From the NCBI GenBank assembly GCA_015680685.1, contig MNCI01014642.1, forward strand, positions 141,190-177,286: a DNA stretch of 36,097 nt, read 5' to 3'. Source of the DNA: Gnetum montanum. Its lineage: Eukaryota > Streptophyta > Gnetopsida > Gnetales > Gnetaceae. Below, one piece after another: positions 21,480-33,090 of this stretch (positions are counted from its first letter, which is position 1; the number at the start of each line of letters is the position of its first letter). The translations under genes were made by a program, and so were the position numbers. The notes under the pieces were generated by a model that made no database searches, had not been told where the DNA came from, and saw nothing but the letters and a program-made list of their open reading frames with translations.

Positions 21480-24130
21480 TATGCTAAGATCTACTAGTGA
21501 CTACACTAGCATAGCATAGTCATGCATTCCCAAGCATATTCAACATTGATGGGTAGTTTCCTAGGCTCAGTATCGTTCCTTTCAAATTCTTGATGGTCCA
21601 AAGAGCTAGTGTAGGGGATGGGTATTGACAATTGGCAAGTTTTGGCTTTGTTTTCTACCCTCAAGAAACTAAAAATAATGTTTCCATTGGTGATTATGCT
21701 AGGCCAACATAGTCATGGTAGGCCCCAACATAGTAACATAAAATAAGTACATTACTAGGATTCTAGGATTGGTGTTAGTGCTCTACCAACTTCCTAGGTT
21801 AGTGGTGGATCATGAAAGAATTGAATTGGCTATTTGGAGGTTGAATTTGGGCAACAAAAGTTCATTTTATGGCATTTCCCATTTGACTACACTAGGCCAC
21901 ATGGAAAATTTGATGTTTTTAGGGCTTAATTAGAGTGAAATTATAGCTAGATGAAATGGAATAGAGTTTTGGGCTTCTTGAGTAAGTTTTGGCCACCTTG
22001 ACTAGTATACCAGTAGTTGATGTTGCTACAAAATCGGTTCCTACTATGACTACACATTTGCAATGTAATCACAAGGCTCCCCAAGATAGTCATGCATGAG
22101 AAATGAATTTTAGTGAGTTTCTTTGTCTAATCGACCTTGCTAATGGACTCCCAAGGTTACTAGTGATTTGGTTAGGATTTTAGTATCAAAATTATTAGTT
22201 TTGATGATTTCTTGGGTGTTGGAAAGGTTAATTAGCTCTTGACTATGCTAGAACAATGTAGGCATGAAATTCACAATGTAGTTGAGAGGTTTGGAGTGAA
22301 AAATGATCACTTTTAACTCATTTTCCAAGGTTTCATGGTCTTAGCATGCTTCAACAGTGTTCTACATCTTTTTGGGAGTCAATTTTGGATATTTCTAGGA
22401 TGTTTTGGGTTTTTCCAAGTGAGCGATGCTAGGCTCTACTAATGACTATGCTAGTCCATCATATTCATGCAAATTCTAGCATAGATGGGAATTGGAAAAT
22501 GATAAATGATGTGTTTTAACTTGATTTTCCATGGTTTTGTACCTTGGGAGTCTCCAGCAGAATTTGGAAGGTCAATTTGACTTATTTAAGGTCAATTTTG
22601 GTATTTCTCATGTGGACTATGTTGAGCTCTATTGGTGACTATGTTGGCCTAGTGTAGTCATGCAAATTTCAATGTAGTTGGGGTTGGAAAATGGAAAATA
22701 TTAAGTTTCATGGTCAAAATTGACTTTGGTAGGGTCCCTAGGCTTTCAAAAGCTGAATTTTGAGTTATTTATGCAAAATTTGGCTAATTTGGAGTGGACT
22801 ATGCTGGGCATCACCAGTGACTATGTTGGCCCAATGTAGTTAAGAAATCCTTAGCATAGTTGGAGTTTTAAAATATTAAAAATGGAGAAAGTGATAAGTT
22901 TTATCTTGGTTTTCAGCTTTGCTAGGTTTTGAGGTTCTCAAGAAGTAGGTTTGATTGGGAAATGAATTGTTTTAAGGTTTGTAGGTGGACTATGCTAGGC
23001 ACCACTAGTCACTACATTAGCCTAGCATATCCACCCTTGGAAAATAAATTTTGGGATGGGAAATGATGAATTTTAGCTTCTATTTATAGTCTAGCATGGT
23101 CCTAAGGTCTTTAGAGGTGGATTTGATCTTAGAAATGATTTTTTTGAGGTTTTTATGTAGACTACATTGGTCACCACCAGTGACTACACTAGCCCAACAT
23201 AGTCATGTAATTTCTAGCATAGTCATACATGGGAAATAAATTTTGATGGATTTATGAAGGGTTTTTCATTGCTTGGTTGATATTGTAAGATCATTAAGGG
23301 TCATTGGGAGGTGTGGAGGTTCTGAAATGAAGTTTTGGAGGCTTTTCATGGTTTCTATGATCAATCCCATCTACAAACATTTTGAATACATTGGGCTAGC
23401 ATAGTCATAGCTTCTCTCTAGCATATTCATGGGTTTTGACCAGTTGTTTACATCATTTGATGAATTTGACCATGTTTCAAGTTTTCCAGGTGCTCTAGCT
23501 AGGGTTTGAAAGGATAACATGGATGTTTGAAGTTAATTGGAGAGTGGGTGAGTTAGAAATGATCTATTCCATCCTTAACTATGTTGGGCCAGCATAGTCA
23601 TGCACCTACCCAACATAGTCATGCTAATAATCCAGTTTGTGACAAGGTTTAAAGCTGTTATGATGCTCAATGATTATTAATCCTAACTCCTAACTATTGG
23701 TTTTGATTATAGGGATTCATGGGTTAACGATCAATGTGAATGGATTACTTCAAATTGGGAAAAGACAATATATCCCATTTGACTTCATTAGGCGAATGTA
23801 GTGACATGGAAAACCAAGTTTTCACATGAATCTTAAGGTATTTTGCAATTCAATTATCATGAATGTGGACACTTGCTTGCCTAGCTTGCACATGAGGTAT
23901 TTTAGCATGAGTGAAGGACTAGGGATTAGGCTTTGAAGGTAAATGGGATGTGGCACTTATCCCAAGGTTCCCATGGTTTAAGGCTTAGCATAGTCAAGCT
24001 TGGAAGCCTCAAATCCTAGCACACTCGTTGGAATGGCTTATTTTCTCAATGCCTAGTAGGGCCCAAATGTAATTGCCAATTTTGGAATGTAATAGCTTTC
24101 TTTCACCTAGCATAGTCTAACCTTCTAATT
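21480..24130. repeat. Degenerate tandem array, about 14 units of roughly 190 bp
   Basis: A core resembling GTGACTATGCTAGGC recurs at about 21497, 21690, 21883, 22046, 22239, 22442, 22635, 22817, 23008, 23180, 23384, 23575, 23780 and 23983. Steps are 163-205 bp, with 193 seen four times. Most units also hold the complementary CTAGCATAGTCATGCA, so each can fold back. The clearest case has arms 22,985-23,000 and 23,020-23,034 (one base missing). Between cores the units share TTGGAAAATGG-like sequence. Diverged cores (GACTATGCTAGC at 33,130; GTGACTACACTAGG near 33,236) reappear in the leader of the right-hand element. No coding content. Confidence 0.8.
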
Positions 24131-25779
24131 TTAGTTACTAGGCGAAGTGGGAGTTTTGGAAGGAAACCAGTATTCCGAGGTGGACACCTAGGCTTAAGTG
24201 GATTTCCTTACTCCAAATTTGTAAAAATAATTGTTTCTTTCTCACTTTCCAACTGCTACACCCAAGTTGCAAGCTCTATGCCTACCACTACTACCAACCC
24301 AAATGTAGCAATAGACATTCTAGTCACTAGTTCCAGTGTAGTCACCCTAGGACAACCAGAACTCAAAGGTTTTCTAGTATTCTCTACACCAGTCTTTTGT
24401 AGTATGCTAAGAAGGAAGGAACCTATGAAGAACCCTATCTTGGAGGATTTAGATTAGCTACTCATGGCCTATCACACCTCCCACATCCTAGGATCAGAGA
24501 AGGCTCCATGACTGTCTATCCTAGCTACACAACCTTACCTTTTTTTCCTACTTATTCCATCTATTTTTTTATTGGGTTTATTCTAATTGTTTAGATCTAG
24601 GCTTGTGTATTTGTCAATTTGGAATTTTGTAAAAATTCCACTGTAGATTTAGGTCATCTTTATTCATTTTGGGTGTTACTTGGATTTGGAGTATTATTTT
24701 CATTGTGGAATAAATGCTATTTCCCATGAATTCCATGGGTATTCTACTTTCTCCAGCTAAAATAGAAATGAAACTTGTGAATTTTTCCTAAAGAAAAAGT
24801 TGAGAAATTTTAATTTTTGAGGCTATGGGATCATAGTCTACTATTTTCTGATTGATTATAACTTTGAGACACTTGATTTTTCCATTAATTTTTTATGGCT
24901 ATTTCCATCAAGCTGTGTCAAACAAATTTTCTATTTCTAAATCTTTTCTAGTATGACTTTGGTAATTTTTTCATAGTAAAAGGTCATGAATTTTTGAGTT
25001 TTATGGTTATGATGTTTAGTCCATTACTTGATGATTTCAATAATTTGAAATCATTGAGTTTGGATGAATAGTTTTTTTTCAGTAAGTGTTTTCATTGACT
25101 CACATGAAATGGTATTTTGGTTAGGATGGCCATGGTTAGATCATTTTTGTAATTTTTTTCTAAAAATCTGGATTAGAATTTTTAATTTTTTCTTATTATG
25201 AGATTATAGTTCATGGTTTTACAATTCCAATAGTGGTTGAATCATCAAATTTTATTAAGTAGTTAATTATTTATGTATGTTTCTGTAAAGATGCACAAAA
25301 TTAAGGTTTTATGGCTACTATGCAATTATCCCTATGAAGATAGGCAATGTTGAGACTTTGGAAAAAAATTTCCATCAATGTCCTATGATCCTGGGGATTG
25401 GCTAAGATGTTGGAAAGGGCTTAGAGGTAGTTTGGATTAAATTAAAAAAAATTTAACATCTTTCCTCTACTATTTACTATGGCAAGTCCAATTTTGTTGA
25501 ATTTTGGTCTATGGACTTAGGTTGTGTTTTGAAATTTTTCAAAGTATGGAATTTAACATGAAAACTGAAATTTTATTTCTACACTATCACTTTCATGCTT
25601 TTAGTTGTGAACTATCATTTCTATTAAGTGTGAACTATGTCATTTAGTATTTTTCCTAAGTGTTATTTCCATGTGGGAGTGTTATAAATGTTGAGAAGGT
25701 TGGCATGGTAATTGTAATACTTTTGATATTTTAGAATTATTAACTTTTAATGTTGTTTACAAGGCTATAATGGTTATGT
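24131..25779. other. T-rich stretch with one small open frame
   Basis: An ATG at 24,278 opens about 60 codons on the + strand (MPTTTTNPNVAIDILVTSSS, later FCSMLRRKEPMKNPILED) ending at a TAG near 24,457. It could be a first exon of the gene-like region that starts near 25,780, but no link can be shown. The rest, 24,540-25,779, is T-rich on the + strand and shows nothing recognisable. Confidence 0.3.
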
Positions 25780-28700
25780 ATTAGATGGTACATGGCCTTC
25801 TTGAAGCCCATCCTAGTTCTTATAGAGCTAGTGGCTGTCTTGTGTTACATTTATGTGCCTAGTCCCAACATTCCACCCCCTAACATGGAGTGGGAAAACC
25901 ATTCATTGTGGATCAAGCTAGGAGCAAGGAAGTTCTTGATCTATCTACTTTAGAACTCTAGTGTGATGATTTGGCCACACTTAGCTTTTGAAATAGTAGC
26001 AACTATCATGGAAACCATTGTGCCCAAACATGATCATGAAGTTTCTAGTTGATGATCTTGAGGTCCATGCAAAGGTAAAAGCACATGATGACATAACCAT
26101 TGTGGGAACTTGTAAATTATCATAAATTTGGAAGATGTCCAAGTTTAGGTAGTACAACATGCATAACACCTTGCTAGTAGGCCATCATGTACATAGCTTA
26201 TTCCAAAACCCCTTAGCACTGTCTACCATATAGAGGGATATGTGCAATCATTATAGTTTGTGTTTATGATTTATTTCTTATTTTTCTTTTGTTATTAAGT
26301 TATAACAATTTTTGTTGTTTCACTTGCCTACAAGTACATGGTAAACAATCAAGGGTGACAACCTTTTATCCTTGGCCCAAATAATGGTGGCGATGTTCAC
26401 CAAAAGCCTAGTAATAAGGCTTGAGTTGATGGACTAGTTGAAGGATGAGATAACTACATCAAATGTCATCCTAAGGCTCACTGAAGGTGCATATCCAATG
26501 GGACCATGCATGATGGGTGAAAAAATCCATCTCTTACTACTCAAGTAAACCCATCTCCCAAATACACTATAATGCCTTTATTATATAGGTGAAGTGAGTA
26601 TATTGGTTTGTTGATTTTGGTTATCTTTGGTCATCTAGTTATTTAGTTTTTTGGTTATTTAAATGGATATACTAGTTTTGATCAAATTTTGTTATATTTA
26701 TTATATTTTATTTTACATGATGCATCCATGTCAAGACTAATAAGCCATTTTTGTTATGTTGTAGGAGTTGTGCCATTAGTTGAAGTTACTATAATCACTT
26801 CAAGATGAATTGAGGAGAAATTAACCCTCAAGTTTGATGAGGTAGAGCCTACCAATATTGGTTTTTTGATCATGAACCTAAGGCCATTCAGGCAAGGATC
26901 ATTCACATAGGCCTACTAGACATCTTGATGGCCCCAAGCCCCATCATTCCCACTATAGAAATGATTAACATCATTGAATCCTTTAGAAAAGGAGTCAAGA
27001 AGTTCATCACCCATGTTCACAATGTGATCGTTACCTTGGATGTTAATGAATCCATCTTTAGTGACCTATTTGGTGTTTCCAATGAGGATGCAATGATCAC
27101 CACCAAAGTAGGGAAGGAGGTGGATCACTAGAAGGAAGTTGAGGAGTGGTTAAACACTCATCGTGGTAACAAGGGCTCTCTCTAAGCTAGTTCTAAGTTC
27201 TAGAGGCTAGGAAGATGTATTTCCTATTTCGATCCTATGTATTTCCTAAGTTGATTTTTGTAGGAAAATATAATGAACATTGAGCAAGTGTAGACCATGA
27301 AGAAGGTCCTAACCAAGGGCTTCCAATTCAATTGGATAGCTCATTTGGTTTTTGGGTTATATAGTGAAACGTAAAGCTCTGAGAAAATCTCACAATGAAG
27401 TGTCATGGCATTCCATGTTCTTTGTAGATTATCTATGGAGGATTGTGGAGTTCCTTGTAGTAAGGAAGGATGGGTGATGGGTGGTCCAAGATCCATCTCA
27501 ACACACCAAGCCTTGGATAAGGAATCTCATTTAGACTAATCATGCCTAGGATCCACTAGAGAATGTGGGTGAATCATTGTTTATTATCACCAAAGGATTT
27601 GATGGAAAATGTTGTGAATCCCTTGATAGCATGGATAGGAAGCTCCATTTTGAACAAGAAAACATGGAATAGGCCAAAACGTTGTTTTTCCAAAGCTAAA
27701 TATTTAGTTAGAGAAAAACTTAAGAGGCCTTTGGTTAATGAGATAGCGCTAATTGTAGAGAAGCCCTTAAAGTGGAGACTGATCATCAAGCTTAACTGAG
27801 TGCTAGATGGAGTTAAAGGTATGTTCTATCTTTTTTACCATTTTTTTATTTTAAAGTTATATTTCAAGTTATGGTTTTGGTAATGTAGGAAGAATGTGTT
27901 ATGTTAACTAGTTCTACATTTTACATTTGTTGTTCTTAAAGGTAAGCAATAGGAGCAGGTGGCCATGGTGACGACAATAGCAGCTAAGGCAAAAAGAATG
28001 TGTCAAGAAGAGGAATTGCTACAACATCATGAGGATGAGGGTCTATCCCATCTTCTAGTAGATAACGTTAATGCCTTTTTTGAGGATTCACACTTATGTG
28101 AACCTCTTGCCATCACATTGGAGGGTCTTTTAGGTACTTATTAATTTCAATTTTACATGTTGTGTATGTTATTTTCATTGTTTTACATTTAACCTTAGTT
28201 ATCAATTTTGATTACTTACTATGTTTGTTATAGCTTTAGAACCTCAAGCTAATGCTTCTACCTCCACCTTCCACATGCAACCATGGGTGGATACATTGGA
28301 TAGGATTGAGTTCATGTAGGGCATAGTGGAAGGCATGATCAACCAATTGCACTAGATAGCTCTTGAAGTTGGTGAGAGTTCTAACCCATTTTACCTTTGT
28401 TGTTTACATGTTTTTAGTTTTTTTTATGCTTATGATTTTTTTTTATTTTTCATTTTTTAGTTGTTTATAGTTTTATGCCTTTAATTTTGTTGTTTGTCTG
28501 TTGTTGTTTACAATGCCTAAGTTGAGATGGGATCCTAATTAGGCCATAGAGATTGATGTGCTACCTACTGTACCTCCTAATGTAGAAAATGTCCCATGTA
28601 AGGTGTACAAGGGTGTCACTAGATGTGCACTCTCATGTGCAAAATCTTTATGAAAATGTAGAATCTCCAATGAGTTCCTGTGAAAACAAGTTTTGGCATT

Positions 28701-29630
28701 AAGGAAGGAGAATAATTAGTTGAAAGAGAAGATAAAGGATTTCAAGGATTGCAAGGATTTTGTGGAGATCCAAGTGACCAAAAAGGGCTTCTTGCATACA
28801 AAATAAATAACTTAGGCCCACTATTGAAATTCTATTCATGGCAAGGTTTCCCTTACCCAAGAGGTAGCAAAATAAAAGCTTTAGATTGATTTGATAAACT
28901 ACAAGGATAATGAATGGAAGGACTATTGTGCTTAGGTCATTGAGTGGGGTCAGGTGCAAAAGGATCACAAGAGGTAATACAAGGCTAAGCTGGATGCCTA
29001 CCTCAAGTGGCTATAAGATGAATCTACAAAATGATGCCAATTAAAGTTGTTTATGAAGGGGACCCATGCAGAGGAAGTCTACAAGTTGTTTGTAGAGAGT
29101 GTGGTCATGCCCAACTCCTATATTCATCAAATGACAACTACCTCAAGGGAGGTAACCACCATCACCTTCTCATATGAGCCATCCACTTGGAGTGATGAAA
29201 ATGAGAGCAACATCCTTATCAATGTTAATCTTGATGATGTAGACTGGGCTAACATGATTGAAGACTAGCTCCTCCATAATCTAGAGGTTGATATTTAAAA
29301 TTTTCCTATATAATATACTACTCTAGAACTCTCTGAGGTATGCTTATTTTCAGGTTTCACTATGGTTTATTTTAGTTTAGCTTGGTTTACTAGGTTTTTG
29401 GCTACTTAGTTTATATATTTTTTATAATATATTTACGTTCTAACTTGATTTTTGTTGTATGTTGATTACTAATTGGTCTTATGTTGTCATGTTATAGCCA
29501 TTAGATGATACCGATGGCCAAAGCGATGAAGGTAGAAATGACCTTCCACATCCTCTTCCAGTTACCCCTAGTACTCCTAGTTATCTATTCTAAGTTATTC
29601 TTGTGGATGATATGTGATGTTGATGTTGTT
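25780..29630 (+). pseudogene. Unidentified intron-bearing gene-like region, decayed
   Basis: Protein-like blocks on the + strand are separated by short T-rich intervals with GT...AG ends: 26,594-26,764, 27,819-27,952, 28,134-28,233, 28,372-28,520 and 29,338-29,497 (100-171 bp). Across 28,134-28,233 the frame continues from ITLEGLL into ALEPQANAS. Blocks in order: ARSKEVLDLSTLEL (25,920), IESFRKGVKKFITHVHNVIV (26,960), FQFNWIAHLVFGLY (27,330), SWHSMFFVDYLWRIVEFLVV (27,401), EEELLQHHEDEGLSHLLVDN (28,010), a Lys/Glu-rich coiled-coil-like part (LKEKIKDFKDCKDFVEIQV, 28,720), YEPSTWSDENESNILINVNL (29,175), and an acidic/Pro tail (DDTDGQSDEGRNDLPHPLPV, 29,500). Stops and frameshifts break most blocks. 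I do not recognise the family. It may be a dead cellular gene or transposon-captured gene. Confidence 0.5.
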
Positions 29631-29969
29631 ATGGCTAATGTTAGCCAAATATTTAGTTGTGAACTAATAGAAGTTGCAAGGAGGTATCCAAATCACAAAT
29701 GGTTTCCTCAAAAGCCTTGGGTCATAGTTAATATTGAATGTGATATGGTGTATGGGTTTTTGTTTACATTCAATGGATCTTTGTAAACATTCATTAACTA
29801 ACTATGAGGCCTAACCAGGTTGGATGCATTTTGCACTAGTTCATTGTTATCTATCATCTTTTACAAGTCATCCTTTAGCGTGAGGAAAAAGTTGGTAACA
29901 TGACCTAGCAATTGGTCATAATGACAAAAGTGATCAATATTAAAATACATGGGCACATAAATATTGGAG
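29631..29969. other. Junction zone between the + gene-like region and the - gag
   Basis: No feature recognised. The + frame at 29,505-29,786 runs through the acidic tail in another frame and looks like a shadow. The reverse-strand gag fades out near 29,970. Its pol is missing here, so that element is truncated at this side. Confidence 0.35.
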
Positions 29970-31451
29970 GCTGGTATTTATATCCCAAGTAGGTAGGATT
30001 GCGGCTAGCCTCCATAGCATCCTCTATGTTTTTTATCTAGGAGAAGGCCTAACTTAGCGACCATAGATCTAGGTAGTACAAATTTGACTTGATGAAATTG
30101 TTAACCATCCTCTTGAACATAACTAAAAGATTAGTTCAAGCTAATGGTTTTGTTATTTCATTAAGAAAACCATTCTATCATTGGATGAAATTTTTCACTA
30201 GTTCAAAGGGTTCTTGCTTAACCCTCATCAACTGGTCAAGGATGGCATTAGGCTTCAAGTTGTACTTGAAGCAGTTAATAATTTGTAAAATCAAGTCTTC
30301 TAAAGAGGATATGGATCCTCTCAATAGGGCATGGTACTAGTTAAGGGACTTTCCTATAAGGGACATAGGTAATATTCTCATTATCTTATGCAATCAAGCA
30401 TGTAATAACAACCCTTCAAAGTGAAAGGTTACAAGATGGGTGTTTGGATCACCTTCACCATTGTACTTTGTAAATTATACTATGGGGATACCAAGGGGAA
30501 GAGTTAGAGGTAAAACCACAAGAATGATGGGATCTTCCTAATAGAAGATGATTTTGATGATCTTTAACTCTTTAGTTAGGTCCTAGATCATTTGTAAGGC
30601 TTGATCTTGGCCTTGGGGTACCCTTGTTGGTTGTGGGATATGCACAGAAGGTTGTGGCATTTGTTAGAAGGCTTGTGGTCTCCCTATCAATTGTGGCTTT
30701 AAGGGGAGAGGTTGTTTCATCATAGTGGTTAATGAGAAAGAAGTTTGTGCTAGTATTTGGGGCACAAATAGGACAAAAGGGGTATCTAACCCTTGGGCTG
30801 CATGAGGTTCCATGGTGGGCCCCATCTAGGTGGCAAGAGGGTTAGTGGTGGTGACAACCACTAATAATGGCTGCACAGACCGAGGCTACATGGTGAAAGG
30901 CATGAAGAAGTGAAAAGTAGTTAACTATGACACTTATTATGTTTGGTGCATTGATATCATAGGCATGGGCTCAAACATGATCAGATAAAGGGAAGGCGAA
31001 GGTTAAGTGACATATCCCATGGAAGAGGTAAGAGGGGTGGATGTGGGCAAGGTGGCTTTAGGACTTGCTTATTGAAAAGTCCACCTATGATGTTCTCATG
31101 TTTGGACTTTGCCTTGAACTCTTCCTATTCCTCTTATTGCTGGTTTGAGCTAGCTTTTTTGTCCTCTTCATCCATCTTGATCGGTTGAAATAGGATGTGT
31201 GCATAGGTTTCTGTTAGGAGAATTTTATCATATGAGAAGGGGATGTATTCCTTCCCATCCTAGTTGATAAACTCATATTCCCATTTGGCTTCTACTTCCA
31301 CTCTTGAAATCAACATGCCAACCTAAATTTTTGCCTAAACAAAGTTATAGTAATCTTTGTTTATCACTAAAAAATCAAGACTTTTCCCCCTAAAACTTAA
31401 GGATTACCTACATTCCACTATGGTGGGGTCCTTGGGCTCATAGATCCTCAT
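29970..31451 (-). pseudogene. gag: Gag of a second reverse-strand gypsy family, decayed and without pol
   Basis: An ATG at 31,451-31,449 begins MRIYEPKDPTIVECR, then KSLDFLVINKDYYNFV, WEYEFIN (31,290), GKEYIPFSYDKILLTETYAH and a charged stretch near 31,160. A Pro/Gln-rich middle follows (30,800-30,600), then the capsid domain: LPLGIPIV (30,495), FTKYNGEGDPNTHL (30,470), LHKIMRILPMSLIGKSLN (30,390), YHALLRGSISSLEDLI (30,335), FKYNLKPNAILDQLMRVKQE (30,260), VKNFIQ, IEDAMEASRN (30,025). These fit Retrotrans_gag but differ clearly from the gag at 14,450-16,390, so it is another family. Stops such as LN-stop-YHAL stand where Trp is usual. Pol should follow to the left but does not. Confidence 0.8.
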
Positions 31452-31699
31452 GGCTTACTAACCAAATCTGTTATCGGTGAAGTTAAAGGATAAAACAATA
31501 GATTGGTTTAACAATATGTTGAAAATGTAGTTTTAGCTATTTTACTATCTTTAGTAAAAACATAATAAGTGGAATAATCCACTAACATAGTTAGTTGTAA
31601 ATGGAAAGGTAGTGGGAACAACTACATTGAGTGGTAAAAATGGAAAAAAGTGGTTTCATAGTAATAGAAGTGGGATTTCCCAACAAAAATAGAGTTTTC

Positions 31700-31832
31700 A
31701 AATGGAAACAAGCTTCAAAAATGAAATAAGGCTTTTGGAATGAAAACTAGGCTTTGAAATGAAAAATGGCTTTTAAAATGGAATAAGGATTCCAAAATGG
31801 AATAGAGCCTCTGGAATGAAATTGATCTTAGA
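31700..31832. repeat. 19-bp tandem repeat, seven copies
   Basis: Seven consecutive units of exactly 19 bp start at 31,700, 31,719, 31,738, 31,757, 31,776, 31,795 and 31,814. The consensus is close to AAATGAAATAAGGCTTTTG. It lies in the leader upstream (minus sense) of the gag ATG at 31,451. No length change between units. Confidence 0.8.
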
Positions 31833-32239
31833 TTTGGAATATGTTGGTTTCAAGGAATTTAGTGACTACTATGAAAATATAGTGGAAACACACAATTTGA
31901 CTATCACAACTATGCTGAGGTATGTGGAAAAGGGTTTGTGTAGAAAAATTTGGTCTTAATGGACTAACAGAATTGGGTCTTAGAGTTGGAAATGTATTAG
32001 ACATAGCATTGGAAAAAGATTAAAATAGAATTTATGACCAATAATTTGGGTAGAGGCCCTTCTTCTAGTGCTAGAAAATTGTTGTATGTAGAAAAATTTA
32101 TTGCTCAAATGTAAACTAGAATGTCCCAAGTAGTAAAATAATTTTAGCTTCAAATCACATGGGCATCTAAAAATGGGATTCAAGGCATCCTAGATGGTCT
32201 GGTTAGTCACCCAAGGACTTAAAAAAGTGTAAAATGGCC

Positions 32240-32311
32240 ATGTAAACTTGAACAGAAATGAAAATGTAAACTTAAACAAAAATGGAAATGTAAGCTTACA
32301 TAGAAATGAAA
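32240..32311. repeat. 24-bp tandem repeat, three copies
   Basis: Units start at 32,240, 32,264 and 32,288, with consensus near ATGTAAACTTAAACAGAAAT plus GRAA. A fourth, weaker unit may follow. It is in the same leader as the 19-bp array. Confidence 0.75.
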
Positions 32312-32780
32312 TTTTAGATTTAGAATGGGAAAAGATACAAAAATGAAAATGTGAATTGATATTTGCACAACAATGAACTATAACTTTATTAAAATGGAAA
32401 ATAAACTAGCAAGTTCAAAAGTATAGATCTTATGCTAGATGCACAAGAAGTTTCTTGAAGAAGTTTGAAGTCTATTGGAGCTTATAGGCTATGTTCTATG
32501 TCAACTCCATGATCTAGATTCTTCCTAACTCTATTTTACAGTAGCTCAACATTGGTTTTCATTAAGATCAACAATTATGGTCATGGATTGGTGTTCCACC
32601 TTTGGTGCAATGGTATTATGTGGAAGTTACTGTGCCCAACATAGATACCCATTTTTATTACCAAAAGGGGTTCTAAGGTCACAAGGCTCTTTAGGTGAAA
32701 AGTGCTTTTAGGCTATGGAATAAGTTATGATGCTACTATGACAAAAAGTGGTGGAATGAGAATAAGGTATCTACATTGGG

Positions 32781-32789
32781 TTTATATAG
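32781..32789 (-). promoter_or_regulatory. Possible LTR TATA box upstream of the right-hand gag
   Basis: Minus strand CTATATAAA, about 1.3 kb upstream of the gag ATG at 31,451 and similar in context to CCTATATAAG in the LTR at 5,435. A CpG-containing stretch (GTGATGCGTAGGCC) lies just upstream. LTR ends and primer-binding site were not found, so the assignment is tentative. Confidence 0.35.
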
Positions 32790-33030
32790 GTGTGGAATTG
32801 CTATTTTTGGGGCCTACGCATCACTATCATAATTATTGATAGATTGATGTCAATATGAAGGTGGTAATGGTTATAAATTTTAGCATAGATTCCATTTATA
32901 ATAATTTTGGAATACACTATAGATACCAAAGCCCATCCATTTACTATAAATAGCAAATGAACTTTTGGAACTATGTAGATACCATCCCAACTATGTTAAC
33001 CTTGGTGGACTACATTGAAGTTGTTGGAAA

Positions 33031-33068
33031 ATGTTGAAAACTATTGGAAATGTTGGAAACTATTGGAA
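33031..33068. repeat. 19-bp direct repeat, two copies
   Basis: ATGTTGAAAACTATTGGAA (33,031-33,049) is followed directly by ATGTTGGAAACTATTGGAA (33,050-33,068), one mismatch. Shorter TGGAACTAA doublets follow to about 33,090. The sequence differs from the 19-bp array at 31,700. Confidence 0.75.
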
Positions 33069-33090
33069 TGGCTGGAACTAATGGAACTAA

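Noticed and set aside
27574-27789. Minus-strand 71-codon frame
   Set aside because: Antisense of a protein-like + block in the intron-bearing region; no independent support.
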